From Vanrija pseudolonga (Eukaryota; Basidiomycota; Tremellomycetes; Trichosporonales; Trichosporonaceae): DNA of 64,000 nucleotides. Location of the stretch: the NCBI RefSeq assembly GCF_020906515.1, contig NC_085851.1, forward strand, positions 2,914,001 through 2,978,000, written 5' to 3'. The notes beneath the pieces are model-generated. The model saw nothing but the letters and a program-made list of their open reading frames with translations. It made no database searches and had not been told where the DNA came from. A program made the translations under genes and the position numbers. Position 1 is the stretch's first letter. Every line of letters starts with the position of its first letter. This document shows positions 13,101 through 24,123 of the stretch, one piece after another.

Positions 13101-14969
13101 AAAGCTCGTGGAGGGCGAGAGTCGAGATGTAGTTTTCGGCTTCTTCAAAACTTCCGCACGCAATGTCGTCCATCCTCCACGCTCGCCTCTTCAGCGGAGA
13201 CCAGCGGATCTCAACCCCGGACCGAGCAACGCGAGCATTTCCAGAGAGTCGCGCAAAAGAAATGGCGGCGTGTTTAGCTGACTTTGACAGCGCCAATCGC
13301 AGCAGTGCTTTGGGAGTGTTTCCGCTGAACGAGAACTGCTTGGGGATGGGCATCTCGCGCACCACGATGGTCGTGTTTGTTGAAGGTGGTGGGGCTGCAC
13401 CCTCCTCTGGCTGCTCAAGCATGTTTCCAAACATGCCTCCGTCGTCGCTGTCGTCGTCAAAGTCGCCCGATGGCTCCGCAGGTTCTGATGCCGCGTGACT
13501 GGGAGTGGCCACTTGAGATGCTTCGACCGTCGATGGGGGTGCAGGAGATGATCGATTGGAGTCCGGAAGGCCCTTGAGCTTTGTCTCCAGAAGTTGCATG
13601 TCTCGCTTCGACTTGAGAGCCTTGAGAATGACGTCTGGGTAGGTTGGTTGACGTTTCAACGTAAGAGAGCTCACCGGCATCCTTTCGGCTGAACATGTAT
13701 TGTTTCTCCACCTTGGCAATCTTGTTTTTCAGCTTGACCATTTCTGGCGTCTCCATGACAACAGCGTTCGTTTTGCCCTTCTTGCCCTTGGCTTTGCCAG
13801 TACCAGCTGATATCCTCAAGCTGTCGAGTTCGAGCATGAGCTGGGCCCAATCTTGATTCTCCTTGTTGATGTCGAGCTCGGCCTCAGAGTCCGACTCAGG
13901 ATCAGAGTCGGAGCCACCTTGCGATTGAAATAAAGAAGCAGATACTGATGCCTCCATAGACGCCGAATCCTGGGTTGGAATGACCGTGGTTTCTGTGGCA
14001 GGCGGTGGTGATATCGCAGGCGGCGCTTCCTCGACTGCCACGTCTAGCAAGGGGGCATCAAGAGATGATGGGTTCGCTTCTGCCAGGTCAACTCGCTGCC
14101 TTGGACAATGAAAGCACAACCCACCAAAGAACTCAGTTTCTCCCTGGATGTTGCCCTTCACCACCTGTCGACTTTCATCCTCGGACATGTGGAGCCACAT
14201 CTTCGAGGGTCAGCTTGGTTGCGCGCTTTCGCTTACCCATTCGAAGCCCTCCTGCCACCCTTGGCCTTGAAGCATCCCCTCCAGAATGTACTGCTTCACT
14301 CTGTCGGATGGGAAACCAGAGCGAAGTAAGACCTGATAGGCGATATACACTCTCGAGAGTGTCTTGTCTCCGTCTGGCTGGGAGGGATCAGGTGGCATAC
14401 CTTGCGTTCGATGACCACTTGCTTCCTCGTAGTCCTGGATGGCATATGAGAGAATTTCATTCCGTGTCGTCTCATCCATAGTCAAACGAGGAAACGATGC
14501 AGCAAACCTGGCATCAAACTCAATGGCCTTTTGTGTTAGCGATGTGCTGTGTTGGCGGCTCACCTTCAGAACTCGCGACACCTCCTTGTCCGACCGTTCT
14601 TGAAGCCTATCTACCAGACCTTGCAAGACCGCTTGTTCCAAGGTTTGATCACTGTCCCATGAATCAACTTGGCCGTCCTCGGGGGGTGGGATAGCATCTT
14701 TTGGCCCCTGGGAAGTCGAGGTCTGATGCGGCTGATCAAGGGCGGGCCGAGTCGCGATTTCTTGGTTTGCTGGGGCCGCGTCTGCCTCGGGCTCCGATGC
14801 CGCTGCCGAAGCTGCAGCCTCTGCTTCGGCTTTGGCTTTCTTTGTTGGGACAGACGTGGTACCGTACCCACGTTGGACCGCTGAAGCAGCCGAGTCAGTA
14901 CTAGGCATAAAGACAAAAAGGGAAAGCTAGCTTGAACTCACGCTTCAGTGAAAGCTTCTTCTTCCCCAT
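10174..14969 (-). CDS. DEAH/RHA-type RNA helicase, DHX29-like
   Basis: Large superfamily 2 helicase; animal DHX29 helps 43S ribosomal complexes cross structured 5' leaders. Exons 14969-14942, 14880-14564, 14527-14237, 14200-13675, 13634-11679, 11639-10814, 10778-10436 and 10395-10174 close at 1502 aa. The N-terminus MGKKKLSLKPVQRGYGTTSV resembles fungal homologues. Helicase motifs in order: I GETGCGKST (near residue 705), Ia TEPRRISAI, II DEVHER, III LMSATV, IV LVFMPG, V TNIAETGVTI, VI QRRGRAGR, then the helicase-associated and OB-fold regions. Two introns are only 36 nt long. A probable further in-frame intron lies at 14080-14124 (GTGGGT donor, GTTGAC branch, GGCAG acceptor); removing it gives 1487 aa. 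DHX57 is the main alternative family. Confidence 0.9.
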
Positions 14970-15619
14970 CGCGGGCGATGAAGTGGCGACTCTGAGACAA
15001 GTGAGTTGATGATAAAGCGTGCGCCCATCGACTTGGGAGGGATATGCAGTCGCCGATGTTGTTGAATGTCGAGTACGCGGCGGGTTGGACCACAGAGCAA
15101 AGCATCAACAGAGATTTCGAGCGGTGGTGGTCAGGTTGACAGGGATGTTGAGGTGGAGGGGGGTGGAATGACATGTGGGGCCCCAGCCCCCGAGTCGTGG
15201 TTGCCGTTGCCCGCCATCATGACAAACCAACAAAGGTGTGTGTAAGCGCGCGCGCGCCATTTCAACCACGGCGCGTTACCTACCAACCACCCACCCCCAC
15301 CCAGTCTTGCCATTGCCACCACCCACAAACCCACCCCACCCACCCGGCCTTGCTCACATCAGCAAACCACAGGCCACTCTTACTCACCCCCCCCCCTCTC
15401 CCCCTCCGACGTGACCATGATCCTCTCGGCTTAATAACAGCACTGGCCCTCCCTTCCTTGACTTGACCGCAGCTCAGACACGACACTCTCGCCACCCAAC
15501 GACGACGTCGGTCTCAACCGGTCCAGCAAGCCAGCAAGCCAACACCCAGAAGCAACAGAGCAAGCCGGCAAGGCGGCAAGACAGCAAGCGATCAAGCCAC
15601 CCAGGCCTGTCAGCAAGCC
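14970..15619. promoter_or_regulatory. Upstream region between helicase and PWWP genes
   Basis: Divergent intergenic region without a recognisable gene. From about 15275 to 15412 the plus strand is dominated by C runs and CCCACC repeats, including a C-run at 15386-15396. That is the sense strand of the downstream PWWP gene. CAGCAAGC repeats occur near 15520-15600, probably in its 5' leader. Confidence 0.4.
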
Positions 15620-17396
15620 ATGCCAAAGCGCAAGCTGTCCTCTGCAGACTCTGCACCAGCACCACCACCGTCCCTGGCATCACTCGACGCCGCCCTCGAC
15701 CTTCTCGCGTGCGAGACATTCACCCGCCTCCAGGCGCTGACCTCCAAGTTCGAAGTCGCGGCTGGCGTCAGGCTTAATGACGGCGTTGTCAAGCACAGAT
15801 GGGACGAGGCCGTCAAGCGGTACTGGGTCATGAAGAGCATGGACGACCTCTCGTGTGGAGGAGCTCGTAACCTCAAGGCCGCGCCGCTGGAGGATGACTG
15901 CTCCCCGCATGGGGAAGTTCGTATGCGCGACGGCGATGCTGAGGCGAATGGAACGGCCCATGGTGAGTTTGAATCTGCCAAAGCCACTAACACCGGTGCA
16001 GATGACTCCCATTACGAACGTCCGCTACCAAAAAGCCACCATCCTGGGGCGGTCATTGCGTTTAGGTTGGATTCGGATGAGGAGGTCCAGTGGCGACGAT
16101 GGTCTCCTAAAGCTGGTGACGTCGTGATCATTGAGCTCCAAGATGGTACTACCTGGCCTGGCAAGGTGCGGAAAGCTTACCACGCTAGCCCTGTTACTTT
16201 GCTGACCTTGACAGGTCATCGACAAGCGTGTGTTCTTCCAAGGGCGAACCATACCCCGTGGAAACCACTTCTACGCTGTGCGCATCTACAACGACATGGA
16301 GCCGTGAGTATTCGACAGCATGGCTGTGAACGCCGGTGCTGACTTGTCCCCTCCCAGAACTGTAACTGTGAAGTCCCGACTGGTTCCGTTTGGCCTACGA
16401 CCGACGCCCCCGCTGCTGGCGTCAACAAGTCTTCTGAGTGCCTACAACCATGCTGCCAACCCCACTCAGTTCGACATGCTGGCCAGCAGCCGCGAGTCAG
16501 CAGCTGCCCACGCCCGCTCGCACCCTGGTGTCAGCGATGACGAGGACTCCATGGCCAAAATAAGGGCCTCAAAAGACGCTTGGAAGAAGTTTGTCAACTG
16601 GCTCATGGATGAACGGCGAGTGGAGAAACTGCGATCTCTGTGCGAAGAACGAGACCGTCGCCTCAAAGCTGTTGCGAGATCAGAGACACGCGACCTCTGC
16701 CCAGGCGAGTGCAACCGCGAGGAGTCGGACGCCGTTGAGGGCTCCAAGAAACGACGCGTCGCTGTGACAGCCTCACCACAGTTGTACGCCAGCACACCCA
16801 ATACGGTTTACAAGCTGGAAGGTGATGAGCCCGATCGCGGTGGTATTTTTCAGATCGCCGCGATCCCATCACTACCACCATCGGGCAACACCGCTTCGCC
16901 TTCCAACAGCATCAGGTCACCAGCACCAATGGCCTCTTACATTCGTCCTGCACTGGCAACGCCCTACCGATCCAGCTCCCCCCGACGGGCAGATCGTCGC
17001 AGGGGAAGTGGATTCCCCGGCCTTGGCGAGTTCAGCCCACGGGCTCGTGGTGGAACATACACTCCCCCGCGGGTGCTTCCCTCAGGAGACGAAACGGCCC
17101 CTTATGCGTCCCCAAGCCCGGCTCCCCCATCCCTAAAGAGCTTCGACTTCGTCAGTCCGTTAGGCGCCTCTAAGTTCGTCAAGGCCATTCTGGACGTTGA
17201 TCAAGATACGATCATGGTTTCCCGAAATGGGGCCAAGGGCCCAAGCTTGGAGGCTGTCGAAGAGGAAGTCGAGGAGGAGGGGTGGACTGTCGTTCCCAAG
17301 GGTCGTACCAAGCGCGCTGGGTCAGCGCCACCTGTCAAGACCAAAGAGCCTCAAGCCCGGCCTATTGGAGTTTCGAGTGATGACATGCTGCTGTGA
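15620..17396 (+). CDS. PWWP-domain protein
   Basis: Exons 15620-15962, 16002-16165, 16215-16303 and 16358-17396 join in frame to 544 aa. Residues near 155-205 read AGDVVIIELQDGTTWPGKV then, after a splice, IDKRVFFQGRTIPRGNHFY, which fits a PWWP fold (the motif appears as TWPG) with an aromatic-rich second half. PWWP domains read methylated histone lysines and bind DNA, so a nuclear chromatin role is inferred. A helical block follows (AWKKFVNWLMDERRVEKLRSL), resembling the helices after fungal PWWP domains. The C-terminal half is disordered, with Ser/Pro/Arg stretches. The exact orthologue is not recognised. Confidence 0.8.
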
Positions 17397-17645
17397 TACC
17401 TAGCACTGTCCCCCTTCCGTTCTACATGTTGTCTGTCCCGCATCGTTTGTGTTATACCCCGTCATTGATAAAGCACATGTATTTGGCCGAGCAATGGCAT
17501 TCATTCAGGGCACTGAGAAGAGAACTTTGTTATCAACGAAGTGGAGGGCGGTGGAGGTGGAGTCCTCGCAATGTTTTCATTTTGAATCTCATTCCTCTTT
17601 CTCACTTCAACTCACTCACTCGACCGTCGATCGCATGCCAAGTTC

Positions 17646-19550
17646 ATGCTACGAGTTGTCAGATCAATAATGACAACCGTTTCTCCCTCAAGGCCCATCG
17701 TCGCGGTAATCGGGACCACTGGAGTGGGCAAATCGAATCTGGCAGTGTCTCTCGCCCAGTCACTGGCAACAGGTCCGCACAGCGATTCGCGCCCCACCAC
17801 TGGTGTCGTTCTCTCGGCAGACTCGATGCAGCTGTACAAGGGCCTCGATGTTATCACCAACAAGGTTACCGAGGAAGAGAAGGGTGGAATCGAGCACTGG
17901 GGTCTGGACGTAGTCACTCCAGGAGAGGGAGGGAGCTGGGAGCTCGGCAAGTGGTGCTCTGAAGCCGACCTCAAGGTAAGTGATACAGTTGGTCTCCTCT
18001 GACTGAGAGCCAGGTGAACTCGACCCCCGATTCCATGCTGCCTATTATTTGTGGAGGTACACACTACTTCATTCAACACTTTCTCTTTCCTCCCGAGGAG
18101 CTCTCCTTCGAACGCCCGACTCCAGCAGGACCCAATCGCGCTTGGAGCCCTCCAAGTCCCATGCCTCCAGTTCCCCCGGATCTTGACCATGATCTGAAAC
18201 GACTTCTTGAGTCCTTTTGGACTGCAGACCCAGTGTATCCACCTCATGAGAGCACTGGTAAGACGACCGACACGGAATCTGGGGATCGAGAAAGCCATCG
18301 ACTGCTGAGTATCTGGCAGCTTCTTGAAGCCGTTGATCCGCTCGAGGCGGGCCGCTGGCACTGGCGCGACAGCCGCAAGGTCCGCCGTGGGCTTGAGCGG
18401 TGGTGGGAGCGAGGAGGAGTCCAATTGCACCCGCATGAGGATGAAAGCGACCCCATAGCTCCGAGCGGGCAATCGCAAAGTGGACGACGAGCGAGGTATG
18501 ATGTCTTCCAAGAGGCTAGCTCACGACCCAGGTTTCGTACGTTGATCTTCTGGGTTTACGAACCGCTGGTCAGCTTGAAACCACGCCTCGATGCACGCGT
18601 AGACAAGATGGTCGAAGTGAGTCGAGAGTCTGCATCTCAGGCAGCCCTCTGACTGCCCAGAATGGACTACTTCAAGAGATCGAAGAGCTTCGGAAAGTTG
18701 CAGCCGAGTTCTATCCCACAATGGATGCCGGAGGCCCCACAGAGGGCATCTTCCAATCAATTGGTATATGTCGATTTGGTCTGACAACCCACTGAGCAAT
18801 CCCAGGCTACAAGGAGTTTGCGGACCTTGCCCTTCCTCAGGTTGACCCAACGTCAACGCCTTCTTTCAAAGCCATGGTCGATCGCACAAAGCTATCCACG
18901 CACCAGTACGCCAAATCACAGATTAAGTGGATACGAAAACAACTTCTTCCTGCTGTTAGAGAAGCCCGAGCTGTCGGAGGTGATGTGCAAATCTTCGTTG
19001 TTCAAGGCGGGGTGGCAGGAGAGCCAGTCGCACGAGACGTGCTCTCTCGTAAGTCACCCACGTCAACGACCGCGAGGTTGGAGTTCACACTTCAGGTTTC
19101 CTGTCACGAGAGGATCTTCCTGATCCCACCAAAGTTGGTCATGCGGATGCTGGGCTGCTGCTTCAGGACCTCTCAACGGCTGAGGCGAAGGTCCCCAACA
19201 CCGCCGAGTAAGCGCAGAGACGGCCGTTCTGACCTGATCTGCAACGCTGACCGGCATACAGTCGTCAGATTCTAAACTCCAAACGGTTGTGCGAGTCGTG
19301 TTCATCCCCTGGTCGTCCATACCCTGTTCCGACCAAAGAGTGGGCCGATCATTTGAAGTCCAAGGTTCACAAGAGGTCAGTAACTGTGTTATGCTCAAAT
19401 CATGGCTCTGACAGGTTGCGCAGGAACACGAAGTTTGCAACACAGTCCAGGGAGGAGTGGATCGAGGAGATGAAGGCGAAGGGGAGGGCGAAGAAGGCGG
19501 CGAGAGATCAACTGGCCGCTACAAAGCCACCATCTAATCCAGAAGCGTGA
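17646..19550 (+). CDS. MOD5: tRNA dimethylallyltransferase (i6A37)
   Basis: Transfers an isopentenyl group to adenosine 37 of tRNAs reading UNN codons. Exons 17646-17975, 18014-18616, 18661-18763, 18806-19048, 19096-19207, 19262-19375 and 19415-19550 give 546 aa. The P-loop is GTTGVGKS; the conserved LSADSMQLYKGLDVITNK follows, with the catalytic Asp, and ICGGTHYFIQ. LDARVDKMV leads into the dimethylallyl-binding half (SIGYKEF, QYAKSQIKWI). A C-terminal zinc finger (CESCSSP...WADHLKSKVHKR) is typical of eukaryotic members. An in-frame Met eight codons on (MTTVSPSRP) could give an isoform without the leading MLRVVRSI. In yeast, alternative starts sort this enzyme between mitochondria and cytosol, so both may be used. 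Confidence 0.93.
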
Positions 19551-20354
19551 GGGACTGTCACAGTCCTGCCGCCACGTTACATACTAGCATCGTAGTACAT
19601 GTCATTGCATAGCGGCACAATATCATGAGCGTCCAATGTGAATGAGGTAACATTGCTTGGTGCTCATAAGACGCAATGACAGACAATTTGCCCGCTTAGG
19701 CACCTCATGTGGTGCCCGGGTTCACTCAGCTCGCCATACCAACCAATGAGAAAAGTGAGTGGTCTTGCAGATCATCTCTATGTACATGGTTTGATCTGCT
19801 TTTGAATGGCATGCGCCAGCCCACTGTTGGAACAACCGGAGGACCAGGAACCATAATTCAGCTACATTCCCGACGCCTTGGTCTGCAGGACGACCCTCCA
19901 AGCACCCACTCCATTGGATGTTCATAGCTTGCTGTGAATTCTCTGTACGGTTTCAACTGGAGATTCATCGGTTGCGAGAGTGTAGTGTCCCAGTAGGCAA
20001 GAGAGAGAGGAACGTAGAGCTACTTGTTGAGGTTACGTCTCGGGGCTCTCAGTCCCCGCTGGATTCGTAAGGAGTTTTAAATCGCTGTCTTGCATAGAGG
20101 GACGTCCTTTATGGACAGGAAGCGAAGTAAGGGTCCTCCTCTGCACTATACGCATACGGGGAGTGGCAGCACTGACATCGAAACCTGTCTCTTAAACACC
20201 TGACAAAAGTGTTGGCAGGTAGTCGCGGGTGAAATGGACGCAGGAGTGATGCTTGGTATGTGTTTCCGGGTCGGCCCGCACTGAGTGACCTGATGCTAAA
20301 GCTAAGGATGGCTGCGCAGCACATCTGATTTGACTATGAAGGGACGGGTGATAT

Positions 20355-20421
20355 TGTCAAGTACCACAATGTAAAAGGGTAAACGGTAATTGTCAGGAGG
20401 CGGCTTCATTATATTCCACCA
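20355..20421 (-). mobile_element. 67 bp TG...CA element, copy A, with perfect 5-bp duplication
   Basis: On the plus strand it starts TGTCAAGTACCACAATG and ends TTATATTCCACCA. It is flanked by GATAT at 20350-20354 and GATAT at 20422-20426, a perfect 5-bp target-site duplication. The termini (TG...CA) and duplication length fit a solo long terminal repeat of the Ty1/copia kind, but 67 bp is unusually short for an LTR. Orientation is given relative to the form starting TGTTGG. Confidence 0.75.
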
Positions 20422-21418
20422 GATATCACATAAATAGCCCAGGATAGTATTCGATGAGTTCACCAGCATAGTGAGGTTGGTTGACTAGCCAAGGGTGAGT
20501 GTGCTTTCACTAACACGGAGGACACATTATTTGCGCTGCACTCTCCCCCCATGAGTATGTACCACGCCGGAGATGTCTTTATGACCTGCACCATTCGCCT
20601 CTGGGAATAACTGAATTCCTCGCGGTGCAGTGCACTACATTTGAGCTCAGTTTGTGTTCTTGACTTGATCAGTTAACCCTCGACATGTGTGCTCGTCTCC
20701 TGCTGGTGAAACGTGTCTCTTTTGTACTGGGGATAATGTGAGTCAATAGTCGGTATCCCGGCGCTGATCACGGCCACAAAACTGTTACGGCAAGTTCATG
20801 CGCCGGAATCGATCTCTGCACAACTTGCCTTGTGGCGATGTTCGTGATTCTCTTCACTTGCCTCGCAGCGCTGTTTGTGATTCTGTTGCGACATGTGGCT
20901 GGGAGTGATTCCAAACCATTCAAGTTGAAATGTTATACTTCCGGCATTTTGAAAGAAGGGTGGAGACAAGAATCACGGTGGGAACAGGGGATCGAACAGT
21001 AGAGGACTAGACTCATTACATACTGGAGGGCATGAGACCTAAAGTTTCTCTTCTAGAACGGGGTATTTAATAGACACTCTGTTCTCGAAAAAAAAAGATA
21101 TGTAATAATTGAAACGGGTGTGCAAATAAGGCAAAGGTGTGAGAGAGTGTGATGCAGAGTATCTATAGGCGTGGGTACGGATCAAGAATAGTGTAGTGAA
21201 GTTGACTCAAACTTGTTGATTTCTTCAGAACTTCCGTTGTGGAGACTTCCCGTGTTGGAGTGTGCGTTTGAGGCAGAGCCGAAGGACATTTTTGAGGGTT
21301 TGCAGTGTTAGAGATTCCAGTGGCAAATTAAGCCTGCAGACATACCTGTTGTGTGTGAGATATCTCCTCTAGTGATTATTAGAGATGAAGTGGTGTGTGG
21401 CCGGGCCAAATTCGGGGA

Positions 21419-21434
21419 GGGGGGGGGGGGGGGG
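21419..21434 (+). repeat. Poly-G tract
   Basis: An uninterrupted run of about 16 G preceded by GGGGA. It lies about 70 bp from repeat copy B. Such runs are prone to length change and to sequencing error, so the exact count should not be trusted. Confidence 0.8.
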
Positions 21435-21505
21435 TCCTTACACAACTTCGAATTCTTGATTGTGGCAACCAGGGGTTGGAAACTTTGTGGCAGGGATGTA
21501 GAAAG

Positions 21506-21572
21506 TGTCAAGAACCACAATGTCAAATGGTAACGGGTAATTGTCAGGAGGCGGCTTCATTATATTCCAACA
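21506..21572 (-). mobile_element. 67 bp TG...CA element, copy B
   Basis: Starts TGTCAAGAACCACAATGT and ends TATATTCCAACA. The core AATTGTCAGGAGGCGGCTTC is identical to copy A. Flanks are GAAAG (21501-21505) and GAAAT (21573-21577), a 4/5 match consistent with an aged 5-bp duplication. It sits just downstream, in minus-strand sense, of the reverse transcriptase remnant. Confidence 0.7.
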
Positions 21573-21685
21573 GAAATTGGACTGGAGGCTTCCATACCGG
21601 ATTTGGCCAGTACATTGGTGATGTAGTGTTCGAGAGACGGCTAGAGTGTTTGAACGGTTGCTGGAAGGATTCTGAAACCAAGAAA

Positions 21686-21871
21686 TCAGTGTGCTGCGCC
21701 AGAATTTGAGATTTCGAAATGTGCGTTGAGTTCAATCAAGAACTTATCCAAAGTTTCGCGATTATTGCAGGCAATGACACGGTCCACATCAGCCAATAAT
21801 AGGTCTGGCTTTGGATAATCAAATTGAGATACCTCTCGCAAGACGTCGTACTTGAACATCTTGGCAAACAC
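21686..21871 (-). pseudogene. Ty1/copia reverse transcriptase fragment
   Basis: A ~60-codon open stretch that reads DLLLADVDRVIACNNRETLD then KFLIELNAHFEIS. This matches the copia polymerase region around the catalytic YVDD box and the following helix (family pattern L-x-YVDD-x-(V/I)-x...LxxxFEIxDLG). The YVDD box itself has decayed to ADVD, and the domain is truncated on both sides, so it is not functional. Confidence 0.7.
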
Positions 21872-22120
21872 AAATTTGATCAGACTCCAACTTCGAAGGT
21901 TGAGTTCTTCGAAAGCTTGAGGAAATTGAGAGCCTGTAATTGAGATGAAGGCCGAAGCAGAATGGTCTCAAAATTACATGTTTGTCAGAAAGGTTCAAAC
22001 AGCCCGATTGGAGCCTGTCGCAATAATGCGCTCTCGGGCGAGTGCTCCCCAAATTCGATTATTTGGCCTCTATTTCGACTCGATTGCGACTCTAGTCGAT
22101 TAGAATCGACTCAGAATAAT

Positions 22121-22145
22121 CGACTCAGAATCGTATTCTGAGTCG
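22121..22145. repeat. Perfect 11-bp hairpin
   Basis: CGACTCAGAAT (22121-22131) and its exact reverse complement ATTCTGAGTCG (22135-22145) are separated by CGT. A direct second copy of the left arm precedes it from about 22106. The surrounding 22065-22195 is built from repeated TCGATT/GACTC words, unlike the rest of the window. Confidence 0.75.
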
Positions 22146-22912
22146 AGTTGTAGCTCTCACCCTATTATTACCGACTTTCTAACTCGATTCTAGCTATACT
22201 TCCGTAGTACAGCTTGTTGGCCTGATTCTGCATCGCGCTTTGCCTTATTACGACAGAGCCTTGTCGGTCAAAATACCACTTTCGCAGTCCTCTTACGGCT
22301 GCAATGCTGCAGATACATCTTCTCAAATAGGTGATTTGTGTTCACATGGATGTTCTGTACAGACTACGGACGTAATCCAGACGTTAGGAGCAATTTCAAG
22401 AATTGTCGAATTTCCATTAGAAAAACCTAATGATTTTTGCATTGTAATGAAAGTCGGTGGGTATTGATCAGAGACCACTAATATTTTCTGTAACTATACT
22501 CCTGTGCAGCGGGTGTATGTTTGGCGTATGCGGTCCCCCTTTCGTGTATTTCTGGAGGTGCTATCGGCTTTCAAAGGTCGAGAAATTGAGGAATTGAGTA
22601 CTGTGCATTGAAGTTTGTAGAATTGTCCAGGACACTAGTGTTGTCTTCTATCCAAGTAGAACTAACTTCATTGCTCACCACGTGGGGACTTGTGATCCTC
22701 GTAAAGGACCAAACTTGCAAAACGAAGGCTGTGGAAGTGCATGTCAAATCGTCTCTTGGCATCATTCTGCCTTAGGAGAAAAATAGGTGTCGGACAGCTA
22801 TGCTACTGCTTCTGTCCCAAAAGATGCAGGGAGCGCGCTTTCGACCAGGAGAGGATGTCCACGTTCAGACTTGACAGGTGAGTGCGGTCTACTCTTCTCG
22901 TTTGTCTGCGCG

Positions 22913-22978
22913 TGTTGGACTATAATGAAGCCGCCTTCTGACAATTAACGGTCACCCTTTTACATTGTGGTTCTGACA
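22913..22978 (+). mobile_element. 66 bp TG...CA element, copy C
   Basis: Starts TGTTGGACTATAATGAAGCC and ends ATTGTGGTTCTGACA, the reverse orientation of copies A and B. Flanks are GCGCG (22908-22912) and GTGCG (22979-22983), a 4/5 match. Confidence 0.7.
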
Positions 22979-23275
22979 GTGCGCTCTTAGATCTAGGAAC
23001 AGTAAATGACCTACGCCGTGTTCAGTGCAATCGTGGGGTGGTTTGTCAGAATTGACCTCTCCACCCGGATCTGTGCGTAACAGAATAGGGCTTGGGCATC
23101 CAGCTGCACTTCCACTTCGGTAATGTAGGCTACAACGGCCAGAATGGCGTTGCTGCTGTTTTTGTGGAATGCGAGGTGAATCAGGCCTGTGAGGATGCTT
23201 AGTGTAGAAAGTTCCCCAGTATCGGTACCCACGATTGGAAGGAACGGAGGCTGGTCCCCACAGATCTACGTGCAC
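22952..23275 (-). pseudogene. Ty1/copia integrase core fragment
   Basis: Minus-strand translation begins HVDLWGPASVPSNRGYRYWG, the hallmark of the copia integrase catalytic core (H-x-DLWGP...GYRYF, containing the first acidic catalytic residue). The matching sequence then shifts frame (KNSSNAILAVVAYI, then IRVERS), showing at least one frameshift. Gag and protease are missing upstream: the fragment begins only 20 bp from repeat copy D. Confidence 0.75.
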
Positions 23276-23294
23276 TCTGGCTCACCTGCCGACC

Positions 23295-23360
23295 TGTCAA
23301 GAACCACAATGTGGGGGGCTAACCTGTGATTTTCAGGAGGCAGCTTGATTATATGCAACA
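23295..23360 (-). mobile_element. 66 bp TG...CA element, copy D
   Basis: Starts TGTCAAGAACCACAATGTGG and ends TATATGCAACA. Its flanks (CGACC, GGTCG) are not direct repeats of each other. It may therefore be a true terminus of the truncated minus-strand copia element whose integrase starts 20 bp away, or an old rearranged copy. Confidence 0.6.
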
Positions 23361-23509
23361 GGTCGGTGGCCCTCAGAATGCAAGATCACGCTCATGTAAT
23401 TAAGAAGTATTCTGCTATTTTCCTTGACACTCATCATTCATATTACGTTGGAATTCCTATCAAGGCGCTTACTGTTGTTTAAAACTATCTAGTCCAGGCA
23501 CGTTCAGGT

Positions 23510-24019
23510 TTGTGTGAGATCCAGGAAATGAAAAGTCTCGGATCGCTCTCACTGGCCAACGCTACTTTCGACAACGTTCTCGACGTCCCCAGCTGGGCTC
23601 TAATACAACTACCTTTCGGTTCAAAAGACCCGTGGGAAATATGGCAATTCAACAATACAATGGTCAACCATCAAACCGGCAAAATTGGGCTTTCTGCCAC
23701 TCTAAACCCGTCCATGGATCTCTACGCGACCAATCTAGCCTCTGTGGGTAGTACCGGACCCTCTCCTGCTGCTGACTTATCAGATTGGCACCTTCGTCTA
23801 GGCCTGAACGTTGAGGACGTCTACAGGCTGTACAAGGATAGGTCACCTGTTACTTCCATAAGCTCAAAATGTGAACGAATTCGTCTGCTCTTGCTGCATT
23901 CTTGTCAAACGAGAGTGACTTCCCTGACCAGAGAGTACGTCGAAGCGCAACCCCATACCACTTCTGGATCACGCTCTGTGCCCTGTGTGTTGCCAGGAGG
24001 TTCAAGCGGCCCACCCTGA
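23510..24019 (+). pseudogene. Ty1/copia GAG-pre-integrase fragment
   Basis: A plus-strand open stretch contains ATFDNVLDVPSWALIQL, resembling the segment after the copia protease (NVLYVPxLxxNLLS), and LSDWHLRLGLNVEDVYRLYK, the GAG-pre-integrase signature (WHxRLGHLN) with its second His deleted. The zinc-binding Cys/His pattern that should follow is degraded. It is opposite in orientation to the integrase and reverse transcriptase fragments, so at least two elements or an inversion are involved. Confidence 0.7.
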
Positions 24020-24123
24020 AATGACTATGTCTTTGCAACGCAGACTTGGGAACCCGCCAGGGTAGGGGAGGCAAGAGTGAGGATGGGCTGCAAGCAGTTC
24101 AACGCAGAAGTTACTGTTTGCAG

